DNA of 64,000 nucleotides from a beta proteobacterium KB13 (lineage in GTDB: Bacteria > Pseudomonadota > Gammaproteobacteria > Burkholderiales > Methylophilaceae): the NCBI GenBank assembly GCA_000156155.1, contig DS995299.1, positions 273,827-337,826 on the forward strand, written 5' to 3'. Shown piece after piece: positions 8,186-16,740 of this stretch. Every line of letters begins with the position of its first letter. Within the stretch, counting starts at the first letter, position 1. The notes under the pieces are model-generated. The model did no database searches. It saw only the letters and a program-made list of their open reading frames with translations, and was not told the DNA's origin. A program made the position numbers and the translations under genes.

Positions 8186-8734
8186 TCAACGAAGAAATAT
8201 AGTTAATTCTATATCTTTATTTTTAACCTTTATAGTTTTTGGTTTGAAGCTCGATGATGTTTCCATCTTTGATAATTCTTCAATAGCTATTTCAAAATAA
8301 CTTGTGACAATCTTTACTGGCTTCTCATTGTATTGAGTGTATAAAATTCTTTTAAATTCTTTGATAGGTAAGTCTTTAATAAAATCTTTAAGGTTTTGAT
8401 CATCTTTATTCTGATATTCAAATAAAATTTCTTCACCCAAGGAGATTTTGCTAATGATTTGATTAAGAGGGGATAACAAAATCATTTCATGACCTTCATC
8501 GCTTGGATAAAATTTAAAAGATCCTGTGTAACCTTTGTTTTTTACAAAGATTTTAAATTTTCCATTAAATTTTTTTTCTTCAGACGTTGGATTATATATA
8601 TTTACGAAATCAGCGTAAGCAAATGTCTCTTGATTGGATTTTATATTAAGAGTTTGACATCCTGAAAGAAGCGTGAAGCTAATTAATAGCAAATAACAAA
8701 AGAAACTATTGGAATAATCTATTTTTTGTTTCAA
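8186..8734 (-). CDS. lolB: Outer membrane lipoprotein localization factor LolB
   Basis: LolB accepts lipoproteins from LolA and inserts them in the outer membrane. The chosen TTG start gives about 182 residues beginning MKQKIDYSNSFF, a hydrophobic signal and the lipobox LLSGC. The body matches LolB (FNGKFKIFVKNKGYTGSFKFYP, then EMILLSPLNQIISKI). An in-frame ATG at 8824 would add 30 residues ahead of the signal peptide and overlap the upstream TPR gene by 119 bp, which is unlikely for a lipoprotein. With the TTG the overlap is 29 bp. The start is inferred; the gene identity rests on context plus sequence pattern. Confidence 0.8.
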   Translation of the reverse strand: MKQKIDYSNSFFCYLLLISFTLLSGCQTLNIKSNQETFAYADFVNIYNPTSEEKKFNGKFKIFVKNKGYTGSFKFYPSDEGHEMILLSPLNQIISKISLGEEILFEYQNKDDQNLKDFIKDLPIKEFKRILYTQYNEKPVKIVTSYFEIAIEELSKMETSSSFKPKTIKVKNKDIELTIFLR

Positions 8735-10400
8735 TGAGAACGGAGTTTTCTGGGAATTTCTCAAGAGAACCTTGCCATACTGACATTGCTTCATTTTCTT
8801 TACCTTGCTTCCATAAAACTTCACCTAAATGCGCAGCAATTTCAGGATCTTCCTGAATAGCGTATGCTTTCGTAATAAATTCATAAGCGATATCGTAGTT
8901 TCCAAGTCTGAAGTGAACCCACCCCATGCTATCCAGGATATAGTGATTTTGTGGTTCAATAGATAAAGCTATTTCGATATATTTCTTGGCATCATCAAGT
9001 TTAACATTCCTATCAGCATATGAATAACCCAGAGCATTATAGGCAATTGCATAGTCTGGTTTCAGAGAAATTGCTTTTTTTAAATTGGTTTCCATTGAAT
9101 CAAAGTCTTTATTTTTTTCATAAAGTAAGCCGAAGTCAAAATAGAATTCTGCAGAATCTGCATACTTTTCTTCTTCGCTAAGCATTAAGTTGATAGCTTT
9201 TTGGTACTGGTTGTCGTTATACCAAAAAGATGTTTTTAGCTGTAAAAATTTCAACTTTTCTTGTCGATCAAGTGATTTATACTGATCGAGGTACTCAACA
9301 GCTTGGTCGATACCTTTTTCAACCCTTATAGCTTGTGCTGCAAAAATTCTTGAGTCAACAAATAAGGGCCCAGTACTGATCTTCTCAACAAGGTTAATGA
9401 CTTTATCAATATTCTGTCTTTGTGCATAAATTCTCGCTAGATACATATTGACTTGATCTGGGTTGTAATATTTTCTTTCTAGGCTTTGATTAAGAAACTG
9501 TTCAGCCATGATGTCATCGCCTGTTTCAAGAGCTAAAAGCGCAACAGTAAAGCTGATTTCAGCAGAAGCTAGTGGACTATTCACCAACTTTTCAAAATGT
9601 TTTTTAGCGGCAGGGTACTGTTCTGTTTGTACAAGCGCCTTTGCAAGCTCAAGTCTCACTGTATTAGATTTCGGATTATTTTTTACAAATTTTTGGTATG
9701 TTTCAATAGCCTTCATTGGGTCTTCATCAAACTGAATTGCTCCAATGAACAGAGTGCTGGTTTCCCAGTTAGGGTTAAGTTTATTTATGGTTGCCAATTC
9801 TTTATCACGAATGCTGATATTTCCTGCCATGTGGGCTGTGTGAGCGACTGCAAAATGGGCTTCTACCATTTTGGCATATGGCTTAGCAATATCAATAATA
9901 AATCTTAGAGCATTGCTTTTATTTTCAACTCTTGTGAGGATATTATTTAGATATAAAAAGCCATCACCCTTAGAATCTTCGCTTTCAAGTATTTCTTTAA
10001 CTAGCGGCTTGGCTTTGGATAGGTTGCCACTGGCTATGTACATTTCTGCTAACACTTTTTTTGCATCTCTTGATTCAGGATCGAGCTTACTCCAAATATC
10101 TGCGGCATCTAGGGCTAATCTTCCATTACGAACCATGCCACCCAGTTGCGCTGCGCTTTGGGCAAAGCCAGTATTTTTTGTTAACTTAGCTAAATCGAGA
10201 TAAAGATGACCAGCCGAATTTATGTCATTTCGCTGGATCGCAAGTTCAGCGAGCAAAAATTTGTAGACAAATTCAGCATTTGCTTCAGTAATTTGAGCTG
10301 GAAGATTTGGATTGAATTCTTCAAGCTGTTCTTCAGATATTCCTATTGCAGGAATAATTAAGATTAAAAAAGTAATTAATAAATTGTTTAAATATTTCAT
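8706..10400 (-). CDS. Exported TPR-repeat protein
   Basis: A 564-residue protein with an N-terminal signal peptide (about residues 1-22, ending AIGISEE) and helical tetratricopeptide repeats through most of its length. Clear repeats occur near residues 430-540, for example YFDFGLLYEKNKDFDSMETNLKKAI, then YAIAYNALGYSYADRN and HYILDSMGWVHFRLGNYDIAYEF. TPR proteins are protein-interaction scaffolds. This one is in the conserved betaproteobacterial slot upstream of lolB and ispE, suggesting a periplasmic or envelope assembly role, but no function is established. It is divergent from the ABC transporter operon across 146 bp. Confidence 0.9.
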   Translation of the reverse strand: MKYLNNLLITFLILIIPAIGISEEQLEEFNPNLPAQITEANAEFVYKFLLAELAIQRNDINSAGHLYLDLAKLTKNTGFAQSAAQLGGMVRNGRLALDAADIWSKLDPESRDAKKVLAEMYIASGNLSKAKPLVKEILESEDSKGDGFLYLNNILTRVENKSNALRFIIDIAKPYAKMVEAHFAVAHTAHMAGNISIRDKELATINKLNPNWETSTLFIGAIQFDEDPMKAIETYQKFVKNNPKSNTVRLELAKALVQTEQYPAAKKHFEKLVNSPLASAEISFTVALLALETGDDIMAEQFLNQSLERKYYNPDQVNMYLARIYAQRQNIDKVINLVEKISTGPLFVDSRIFAAQAIRVEKGIDQAVEYLDQYKSLDRQEKLKFLQLKTSFWYNDNQYQKAINLMLSEEEKYADSAEFYFDFGLLYEKNKDFDSMETNLKKAISLKPDYAIAYNALGYSYADRNVKLDDAKKYIEIALSIEPQNHYILDSMGWVHFRLGNYDIAYEFITKAYAIQEDPEIAAHLGEVLWKQGKENEAMSVWQGSLEKFPENSVLIETKNRLFQ

Positions 10401-10546
10401 GTAAATCCAAGTTTATTTCATTGAAAGATTACTATCAATAGAAATGACTATCGAATTAGAATATAATTCAGCATATTTTTAAAAAATACATAAACTTTTT
10501 TGACAATTAACTTGTCATTTAAGCTGAATTAGAATTAACACAAATT

Positions 10547-11464
10547 ATGGCTACTACATTAAAAGCATTAGGATTAACGAGATTATTTGGCCCAAATAAG
10601 GCGGTCAATAATGTTTCATTTGATTTGTCAAAAGGAGAGGTGTTAGGATTCTTAGGGCCCAATGGAGCTGGTAAATCCACTACCATGCGGATGCTCACAG
10701 GTAACTTAGCTCCAACAGAAGGCCAAGTTGAAATTTGTGGCATCAATATTATTGAAGAACCAAAACTAGCCAAAGCAAATATCGGTTACCTTCCAGAGAT
10801 GAGACCTCTTTATAAAGAATTTAGAGTAAACGAATTTTTGAGAATAGCCGCAAAGCTACACAACATTCCAGCCAAAAAAATTAATTCATCTATCGACATT
10901 GCCATGGAAAAATGTGGTCTAACTCATATGAGTAATCGATTGATTGAAAATTTATCAAATGGATATCAACAGCGGGTAGGTATTGCTCAAGCTATTATTC
11001 ACAACCCAGAAATCGTGATTCTGGATGAACCAACTGTTGGATTAGATCCAATCCAGATTAGAGAAATTAGAAAACTGATCAAAGAAATTGGCAAGGAACA
11101 CAGCGTTATTTTATCTACACATATCCTTCCTGAAGTAGAGATTGTGTGTGATCGAGTCCAAATTATTGATAAAGGAAATTTGGTATTTCATGGATCAATA
11201 GATGATTTGAAACAGCAAAGAAGAGGAAATAAATTATTAGTTGGCTTTAAAAAGACGCCAACGTTAAAGAAATTACAATCTTTGTTCGACATTGTAAAAA
11301 TAGAAAAACAGGAAGACTTACTTCATGTTATTCAATTTAAAAATCTAGATTTTGATATGGAGAAGTTTATTCAGGTGTGTGTTAAAGAAAAGCTAGGTTT
11401 GTTTCAAGTTTCTCCACATATTACAAGTCTTGAGGACACCTTTGTACAATTAACTAATAAGTAA
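10547..11464 (+). CDS. ABC transporter ATP-binding protein (GldA-like)
   Basis: A 305-residue ATPase: Walker A GPNGAGKST (residues 37-45), signature LSNGYQQRVGIAQA near 137, Walker B VILDEPTVGLD near 158 and switch HILPEVE. It is of the drug/Gld exporter class with a C-terminal extension of about 90 residues after the ATPase core. It forms a tight operon with an ABC-2 permease, a GldG-like protein and a DUF4340 protein. This gene set resembles the gliding-associated GldA-GldF-GldG transporter, which also occurs in many non-gliding Proteobacteria. The cargo is unknown. Confidence 0.92.
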   Translation: MATTLKALGLTRLFGPNKAVNNVSFDLSKGEVLGFLGPNGAGKSTTMRMLTGNLAPTEGQVEICGINIIEEPKLAKANIGYLPEMRPLYKEFRVNEFLRIAAKLHNIPAKKINSSIDIAMEKCGLTHMSNRLIENLSNGYQQRVGIAQAIIHNPEIVILDEPTVGLDPIQIREIRKLIKEIGKEHSVILSTHILPEVEIVCDRVQIIDKGNLVFHGSIDDLKQQRRGNKLLVGFKKTPTLKKLQSLFDIVKIEKQEDLLHVIQFKNLDFDMEKFIQVCVKEKLGLFQVSPHITSLEDTFVQLTNK

Positions 11465-11469
11465 AAAAT

Positions 11470-12222
11470 ATGAAGATGATTATAAATATTGCCTCTAAGG
11501 AGATTAAAAGTTTTTTTGTGACCCCAATGGGTTGGATTATATTGGCTTTAATAACTGCAGCTTTTGGCACCTACTACCTTGAAGGAGTTAATAGTTATTT
11601 TGAAGTTATGTCTGGAGCAATTCGACCTGCGGAAAGAGTTGGAGTGACTATTTATGTCGGTCAAACAGTTTATGGCGCAGCTTTTTTTCTTATGTTATTT
11701 GCTGTTCCACTGATGTCAATGAGACTAATTAGTGAAGAAAGACGACAGCAAACTCTTCCATTTTTATTTACCGCACCAGTTTCTATAGTTGAGATTGTTT
11801 TAGGAAAATTCTTTGGACTGTTTGCTTTTTTAGCTCTCATGGTTGTTTACATATTTTTAATGCTTTCTACCTTAAATATATGGGCAGATATTGATTTTGG
11901 TTATCTCTTCTCTAATACATTTGGGTTGTTACTTCTTGTCGGAAGTTTTGCAGCCATTGGTATATATTTTTCAAGTCTGACCAGTCAACCAATTATCGCT
12001 GCAATTTTAAGTTTTATTTTTGCATTTTTACTTTTAGGTTTGGAAAGCTACTTTGCCAGTCAGCCTAATCATTGGTTTCATCATGTTTCATTGTTAAAAC
12101 ATTTCCAGACTTTTTCCAGAGGGGTGATCAGTTCAAAGGATATTATTTATTTCTTACTCTTTATCTCAACTTTCATAGTTTTAACAATTCGCCGTTTAGA
12201 TGCAGATAGGTTGAGAGGTTAA
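11470..12222 (+). CDS. ABC-2 type permease (GldF-like)
   Basis: A 250-residue integral membrane protein with about six transmembrane helices: about 20-40, 68-90, 108-132, 148-168, 172-192 and 225-243. The conserved ABC-2 loop MRLISEERRQQTLPFLFTAPVS between the second and third helices contacts the ATPase. It is the membrane partner of the preceding ATPase (5-bp gap) and overlaps the next gene by one base (TAATG). The substrate is unknown. Confidence 0.9.
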   Translation: MKMIINIASKEIKSFFVTPMGWIILALITAAFGTYYLEGVNSYFEVMSGAIRPAERVGVTIYVGQTVYGAAFFLMLFAVPLMSMRLISEERRQQTLPFLFTAPVSIVEIVLGKFFGLFAFLALMVVYIFLMLSTLNIWADIDFGYLFSNTFGLLLLVGSFAAIGIYFSSLTSQPIIAAILSFIFAFLLLGLESYFASQPNHWFHHVSLLKHFQTFSRGVISSKDIIYFLLFISTFIVLTIRRLDADRLRG

Positions 12223-13604
12223 TGAAAAAAACAAAAAATATTAAACAAAAGTTACAACTTCTACTTCAGAATTGGGTATTTGTTGTTCTATTCATCATTC
12301 TTGTTTTGCTGCTTGGTTTTATTTCTAATCAGTATGAATTTTCAAAAGACATTACCCAAGCCAATAGAAATACTTTGACTGAGGGAAGTATTGGTGTTCT
12401 AAAAGAAATGGATGGCCCAATTAATCTTACAGTCTTTGCGACCAAAGATGATGTCAATAAAGGTGATAAATTTCGACAAGGAATTATTAACTTTATTGCT
12501 CGCTATCAGCGCTCAAAACCTGACATCAATATAAAGTTTATTAGCCCAGTTGAGGAGCCAAAATTGGCTCAGGACATGGGTATCCGAGTTGATGGTGAGG
12601 TCGTTGTTGAATATAACAAAAGAACAGAACACATTACCCCACCTTTTGCCGAACAAGAGCTAACGAACTTGTTAGTGAGACTAACCAGAACCAATGAAAA
12701 GCCAATAATGTATTTGGATGGTCATGGAGAAAAAAATCTTCTGGGTTTAAAAAATTCAGATTTAGGTGAATTTGGTAAACAATTAGAAAATAAAGGATTT
12801 AAATTTTCAAACCCTGATTTAACTGTATTACCATCAGTGCCTGAAGAAGGGTCAATGCTAGTGATTGCTAGTCCGAAAAAAGATGTTTCTGATCTTGAGG
12901 CCAAAAAGATTGTGAAATATCTTGAGTCAGGTGGAAATCTTTTGTGGCTTTTAGATGATAGTAACTTTAAAGGTCTTGACGAGATTGCACAATATATTGG
13001 CCTGACAGTATTGGATGGCAAGATTTACGATCCAAGTTCTGAGCAGTACGGTTCAACTCCAGGTTTGACTTTCGCTCTTCGCTACGGTGACCATCCGATA
13101 ACAAGAAATTTTATGTTAAGAACATTGTTTTCAAATCCGAAGGCCTTAAATGCTAAGGGTACTTACGAAAACGGATGGGAAGTGACTGAATTAGTAGACG
13201 TTGCAGCCGGGGGATGGCTTGAACGTGGCAATGAAACTAATCCTACCTTTGAAGAAGATCAGGATCAATCTGGACCTATCAATATAGCGGTAGCATTAAA
13301 GCGTGAATATGGCGAAGTCGGTCAGCGAGTTGTTGTTGTAGGTAATTCTGAGTTTCTATCTAATGCTTTTATTACATCGGGTGGTAACTTAGACCTAGGT
13401 GTCAATTTGGTGAACTGGCTCAGCGGCGATGATAAGCTTATTAACATTCAACCCATGCCACTCAAAGATGTAAATGTTACAATTCCAGAAACACGAACAT
13501 CATTTGTTATAGCTTGGACTATTTTTCATAGCTTCCAATATTTTATTCCTGTTGGATTATTTATTGGAGGTATTTGGTTGTGGCTCAGAAGAAGAAAGAG
13601 ATAA
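12222..13604 (+). CDS. GldG-family ABC transporter auxiliary protein
   Basis: A 460-residue protein anchored by an N-terminal helix (about residues 17-33) and a C-terminal helix (about 435-452, ending in the basic WLRRRKR). Between them lies a large, presumably periplasmic domain of the GldG / ABC_transp_aux family (COG3225-like), including the NRNTLTEGS start, YLDGHGEKNLLGLKNSDLG and GNLLWLLDD blocks, the last two typical of the family. It pairs with the ATPase and permease upstream. The domain is thought to bind a ligand, but none is proven. Confidence 0.88.
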   Translation: MKKTKNIKQKLQLLLQNWVFVVLFIILVLLLGFISNQYEFSKDITQANRNTLTEGSIGVLKEMDGPINLTVFATKDDVNKGDKFRQGIINFIARYQRSKPDINIKFISPVEEPKLAQDMGIRVDGEVVVEYNKRTEHITPPFAEQELTNLLVRLTRTNEKPIMYLDGHGEKNLLGLKNSDLGEFGKQLENKGFKFSNPDLTVLPSVPEEGSMLVIASPKKDVSDLEAKKIVKYLESGGNLLWLLDDSNFKGLDEIAQYIGLTVLDGKIYDPSSEQYGSTPGLTFALRYGDHPITRNFMLRTLFSNPKALNAKGTYENGWEVTELVDVAAGGWLERGNETNPTFEEDQDQSGPINIAVALKREYGEVGQRVVVVGNSEFLSNAFITSGGNLDLGVNLVNWLSGDDKLINIQPMPLKDVNVTIPETRTSFVIAWTIFHSFQYFIPVGLFIGGIWLWLRRRKR

Positions 13605-13615
13605 ACTAATTTCAT

Positions 13616-14506
13616 ATGAATAAAAGATGGTTGCCAATCATAATCCTCATTTTAGTCATTGCACCTTTGGCGTGGTTTTCTTTAAGTTTTAAAAATCAAG
13701 ATATAACAGATAGCAGTTATGAATTATCTAATTTAAAGTTATCTGAATTTGATGAGATTTTTATCGATTTTCCGTCTAAGGCTGCCACATCTTTTAAAAA
13801 AATTAATGGGTATTGGTACCAAACTAAACCTTATCAAACCAGAGCAGATCAAAATATTGTGTATCGATTGTTATCAATTTTGGCTGCGAAATCAAAAGAA
13901 AAACTTGAATCATTACAAATTGAAAAATATGGTTTAGATAAACCGAAACTTAAAATGACATTTAGTAATGAAAATCAAAAAGAAGTCTTTTCATTTGGAA
14001 CTTATAACCCAGTGACAGAGCAACAGTATGTACTGTATAACAATAGTGTTTATATCTTGGATGGTATTTTCTCAGAAATGGCTAGCTATCTGCCAGTTGA
14101 ATTAATTGATAAAAAGCCATTAGCACCCTTTGAAAAAGTTATGAAATTTGACTTCTCTAGGCTTGAACAGTGGCAAGAAAATTATTTGCGCGTTGAGATA
14201 GATGATATGGGAAAAATTAAGGCTGATGGGAAAAAAATAGACTTTGATGAGATGCAGCTTGCGGAATGGTTTACTGAAAATTGGTTGAAAGCAGTATCAA
14301 CCTCGGTTGAGCCTTATAAATTTGATGCAAGAATTGGATATAAGAGTTTTGATGTCTATTTGGATGACAAGGCAAAGATAACTTTTTATCGTATTCAAGA
14401 GTCACCAAAGTTATTGTTATTTAGAAAAGATGAAGGACTGCTGTATCACTTTCCACAGGATGTTGGATTTACGATGCTCAATCCGAATGTTTCCCGTCAA
14501 GATTAA
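13616..14506 (+). CDS. DUF4340 domain-containing membrane-anchored protein
   Basis: A 296-residue protein with an N-terminal membrane anchor (about residues 5-25) and a predicted periplasmic beta-rich DUF4340 domain, recognisable from YQTRADQNIVYRLLSILAA and the LEKYGLDKPKLKMTF-type block near 100-115. DUF4340 proteins commonly follow GldG-family genes, as here (11-bp gap), and are probably part of the same transporter assembly. No enzymatic motif is visible. The gene ends 2 bp before mutM. Confidence 0.82.
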   Translation: MNKRWLPIIILILVIAPLAWFSLSFKNQDITDSSYELSNLKLSEFDEIFIDFPSKAATSFKKINGYWYQTKPYQTRADQNIVYRLLSILAAKSKEKLESLQIEKYGLDKPKLKMTFSNENQKEVFSFGTYNPVTEQQYVLYNNSVYILDGIFSEMASYLPVELIDKKPLAPFEKVMKFDFSRLEQWQENYLRVEIDDMGKIKADGKKIDFDEMQLAEWFTENWLKAVSTSVEPYKFDARIGYKSFDVYLDDKAKITFYRIQESPKLLLFRKDEGLLYHFPQDVGFTMLNPNVSRQD

Positions 14507-14508
14507 TT

Positions 14509-15324
14509 GTGCCAGAGCTTCCCGAAGTTGAAACCACTGTCCGTGGAATAAAATCAATAGAGTCATCTGTCATTAAAAAGATTGACGTATTCAATCCAAA
14601 TTTAAGATGGCCTGTACCGAACGATTTACCAAACTTTTTAAGTGGTAAAAAAATATTAAGTGTCTATCGTCGAGCAAAGTACATTATTATCAAGTGTTCA
14701 AATGCTTATCTCGTTATTCATTTGGGCATGACAGGTAAATTAGTGTTTGCAAAACGCAGTGAAACCTTAAAGAAGCATGACCATATTCAAATAACATTTA
14801 TTAATAATGAACAAGTTATTCGATATAACGACCCTAGGAGATTTGGATCTGCACATTTAGTGAAAGATAAGCTGGATGATTTTAAACTACTGGCTAACCT
14901 AGGCTTAGAACCATTGGCAGTTGAATTTGATGGAAATTATCTTTTCACTAAAGCTCGAAAGAGAAATGTACCCATAAAAACTTTTATCATGAATCACCAT
15001 ATAGTTGTCGGTGTTGGAAATATCTATGCCAGTGAGGCATTATTTTTATCAGGAATCAGACCATCAGTTTCAGTGTGTAAGGTTACAAGAAGAAAAATGG
15101 AAATATTAGCAAAAAATATTAAACATGTTTTATCTGTAGCCATTGAAAAGGGCGGGTCAACTATCAGTGATTTTATGAACACAAAAGGGGAGCAGGGTTA
15201 CTTTCAAATTGACCATCAAGTTTATAATCGTGAAGACCAGCCGTGCAATAAATGTGGTGCTAAGATAAAAAAAACTATTATCGGCCAAAGATCAAGTTTT
15301 TTTTGCAGCACCTGTCAACGTTAA
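14509..15324 (+). CDS. mutM: Formamidopyrimidine-DNA glycosylase (Fpg/MutM)
   Basis: A 271-residue base-excision repair enzyme that removes 8-oxoguanine and formamidopyrimidines. It starts at GTG because the mature N-terminus must be PELPEVE (catalytic Pro and Glu). The Lys in HLGMTGKLVF, the DPRRFG loop and the C-terminal zinc finger with four cysteines (CNKCGAKIKK ... FFCSTCQ) are intact. The 3' end overlaps the convergent symporter gene by 33 bp, so the zinc-finger end of one gene is antisense to the C-terminus of the other. Confidence 0.97.
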   Translation: MPELPEVETTVRGIKSIESSVIKKIDVFNPNLRWPVPNDLPNFLSGKKILSVYRRAKYIIIKCSNAYLVIHLGMTGKLVFAKRSETLKKHDHIQITFINNEQVIRYNDPRRFGSAHLVKDKLDDFKLLANLGLEPLAVEFDGNYLFTKARKRNVPIKTFIMNHHIVVGVGNIYASEALFLSGIRPSVSVCKVTRRKMEILAKNIKHVLSVAIEKGGSTISDFMNTKGEQGYFQIDHQVYNREDQPCNKCGAKIKKTIIGQRSSFFCSTCQR

Positions 15325-16722
15325 TTTCTGAGTCATTAAAGAAACCAAAACCATTGATACCATACTCACAAATAGTCCAATTAACTGAGCGGGTATCAAC
15401 CCATCTTCACCATATATAATTTCAAAGAAGATCCAAGTTGCAATCCCAAAGCAAATGGATGCCAATGCACCATGATGATTGGCTTTTTTCCAAAAAATGC
15501 CAAAGATAAGAGGGGTGAATGCTCCAGCCAGGGTAACTTTATAAGCAGACTCCACCATTTGAAAAATAGATAAATTTGAAGCTAGAGCATAATTTAATAC
15601 TACAAAAGAGAATGCGACCAAACATATTCTCATCATTTTAAGAAATTCTTTATCTGTCATTCCAGGTCTTAGGGGTTTGATGACATTTTCGGCAAAAGTA
15701 ACAGACGGTGCTAAGAGTGTCGCAGACGAGCAACTCATAATCGCCGATATGACCGCTCCAAAAAATATTATTTGAGCGATTGGTGGAGTATATTTAATAA
15801 TGAATTCTGGGAGAACGTATTGGGAATCAAATTCAATAATTGACTGAAAATATACTGGATCGATTATTGTTGCTGAGTAAGCAATAAACATGGGAACAAA
15901 AGTAAAAGCAAAATAAATTGATGCGCCAAAAATGGAACCCCAGAATGCAATCTTAGCTGTTTTGGCAGAAGTTATTCTTTGAAATACATCTTGTTGGGGG
16001 ATGGAGCCAAGCATTAATGTGACCCACACACCAAAAAAGGAAATCCATGTAAAAATATCGCCCTTAGGCCAAAAATCGAATTTGTTATTTTCTCTCGCAT
16101 GATCAAGTACATTCATCACTCCACCCGACATGTCAGATACAATATAGCTGATAAAGAGCAGCCCAGAAATAATGACCAACATTTGAATAAAATCTAAAAT
16201 AGCAACTGATAACATGCCACCAAGGGTGGTGTATGAAACGACTATTAAAGTCCCAATAATCATACCTACTTCTTCAGAGACTTGATGATCAGTTAAGACA
16301 TTAATTATCAGGCCTAATGCCTTAATTTGAGCAGCCACCCAACCAAGATATGAAATCAAAATAGCAATGGAGGTAATGACTTCAATTTTACGATCATATC
16401 TTTTGCGATAAAAATCACCGAGAGTTATAAAATTGAGATGGTATAAATATTTTGAAAATAGAAAACCTGCAATAATTAGACACATGCTAGCCCCAAATGG
16501 GTCAGCAGCTAATCCATGCAGCCCCTCATTTACAAATGTAGATGAAACACCAAAGATGGCTTCAGCACCAAACCATGTGGCAAACACGGTTGCAATCACA
16601 ACAGGTAAGGGTAAATGCCTTCCTGCGATGGCAAAATCTCTCGTATTTTTAACTTTCGTTGATACGTAAAATCCGATACCTACAGATATCAGTATATAAA
16701 TACAGACAAAAGTGAGAAGCAT
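15292..16722 (-). CDS. Sodium:solute symporter family protein
   Basis: A 476-residue inner-membrane protein with about 13 hydrophobic helices in the SSS/SSF order. Visible family blocks are the KVKNTRDFAIAGRHLPL segment after helix 1, FGAEAIFG, and SYTTLGGMLSVAILDFIQM near residue 170, close to the sodium-solute-symporter signature. Members import substrates such as proline, pantothenate, acetate or sugars with sodium. The neighbours (mutM, ubiB) give no clue to the substrate. Its 3' end is antisense to mutM over 33 bp. Confidence 0.9.
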   Translation of the reverse strand: MLLTFVCIYILISVGIGFYVSTKVKNTRDFAIAGRHLPLPVVIATVFATWFGAEAIFGVSSTFVNEGLHGLAADPFGASMCLIIAGFLFSKYLYHLNFITLGDFYRKRYDRKIEVITSIAILISYLGWVAAQIKALGLIINVLTDHQVSEEVGMIIGTLIVVSYTTLGGMLSVAILDFIQMLVIISGLLFISYIVSDMSGGVMNVLDHARENNKFDFWPKGDIFTWISFFGVWVTLMLGSIPQQDVFQRITSAKTAKIAFWGSIFGASIYFAFTFVPMFIAYSATIIDPVYFQSIIEFDSQYVLPEFIIKYTPPIAQIIFFGAVISAIMSCSSATLLAPSVTFAENVIKPLRPGMTDKEFLKMMRICLVAFSFVVLNYALASNLSIFQMVESAYKVTLAGAFTPLIFGIFWKKANHHGALASICFGIATWIFFEIIYGEDGLIPAQLIGLFVSMVSMVLVSLMTQKLTLTGAAKKT

Positions 16723-16740
16723 GTTTTCGTGGTTTATTTA

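Noticed and set aside
8735-8824. Longer LolB starting at the ATG at 8824
   Set aside because: It would place 30 residues before the lipoprotein signal peptide and overlap the TPR gene by 119 bp.
10401-10546. Promoter in the TPR / ABC operon divergent gap
   Set aside because: TTGACA at 10500 and TATAAT at 10462 are present but neither has a partner box at acceptable spacing, so no promoter is called.
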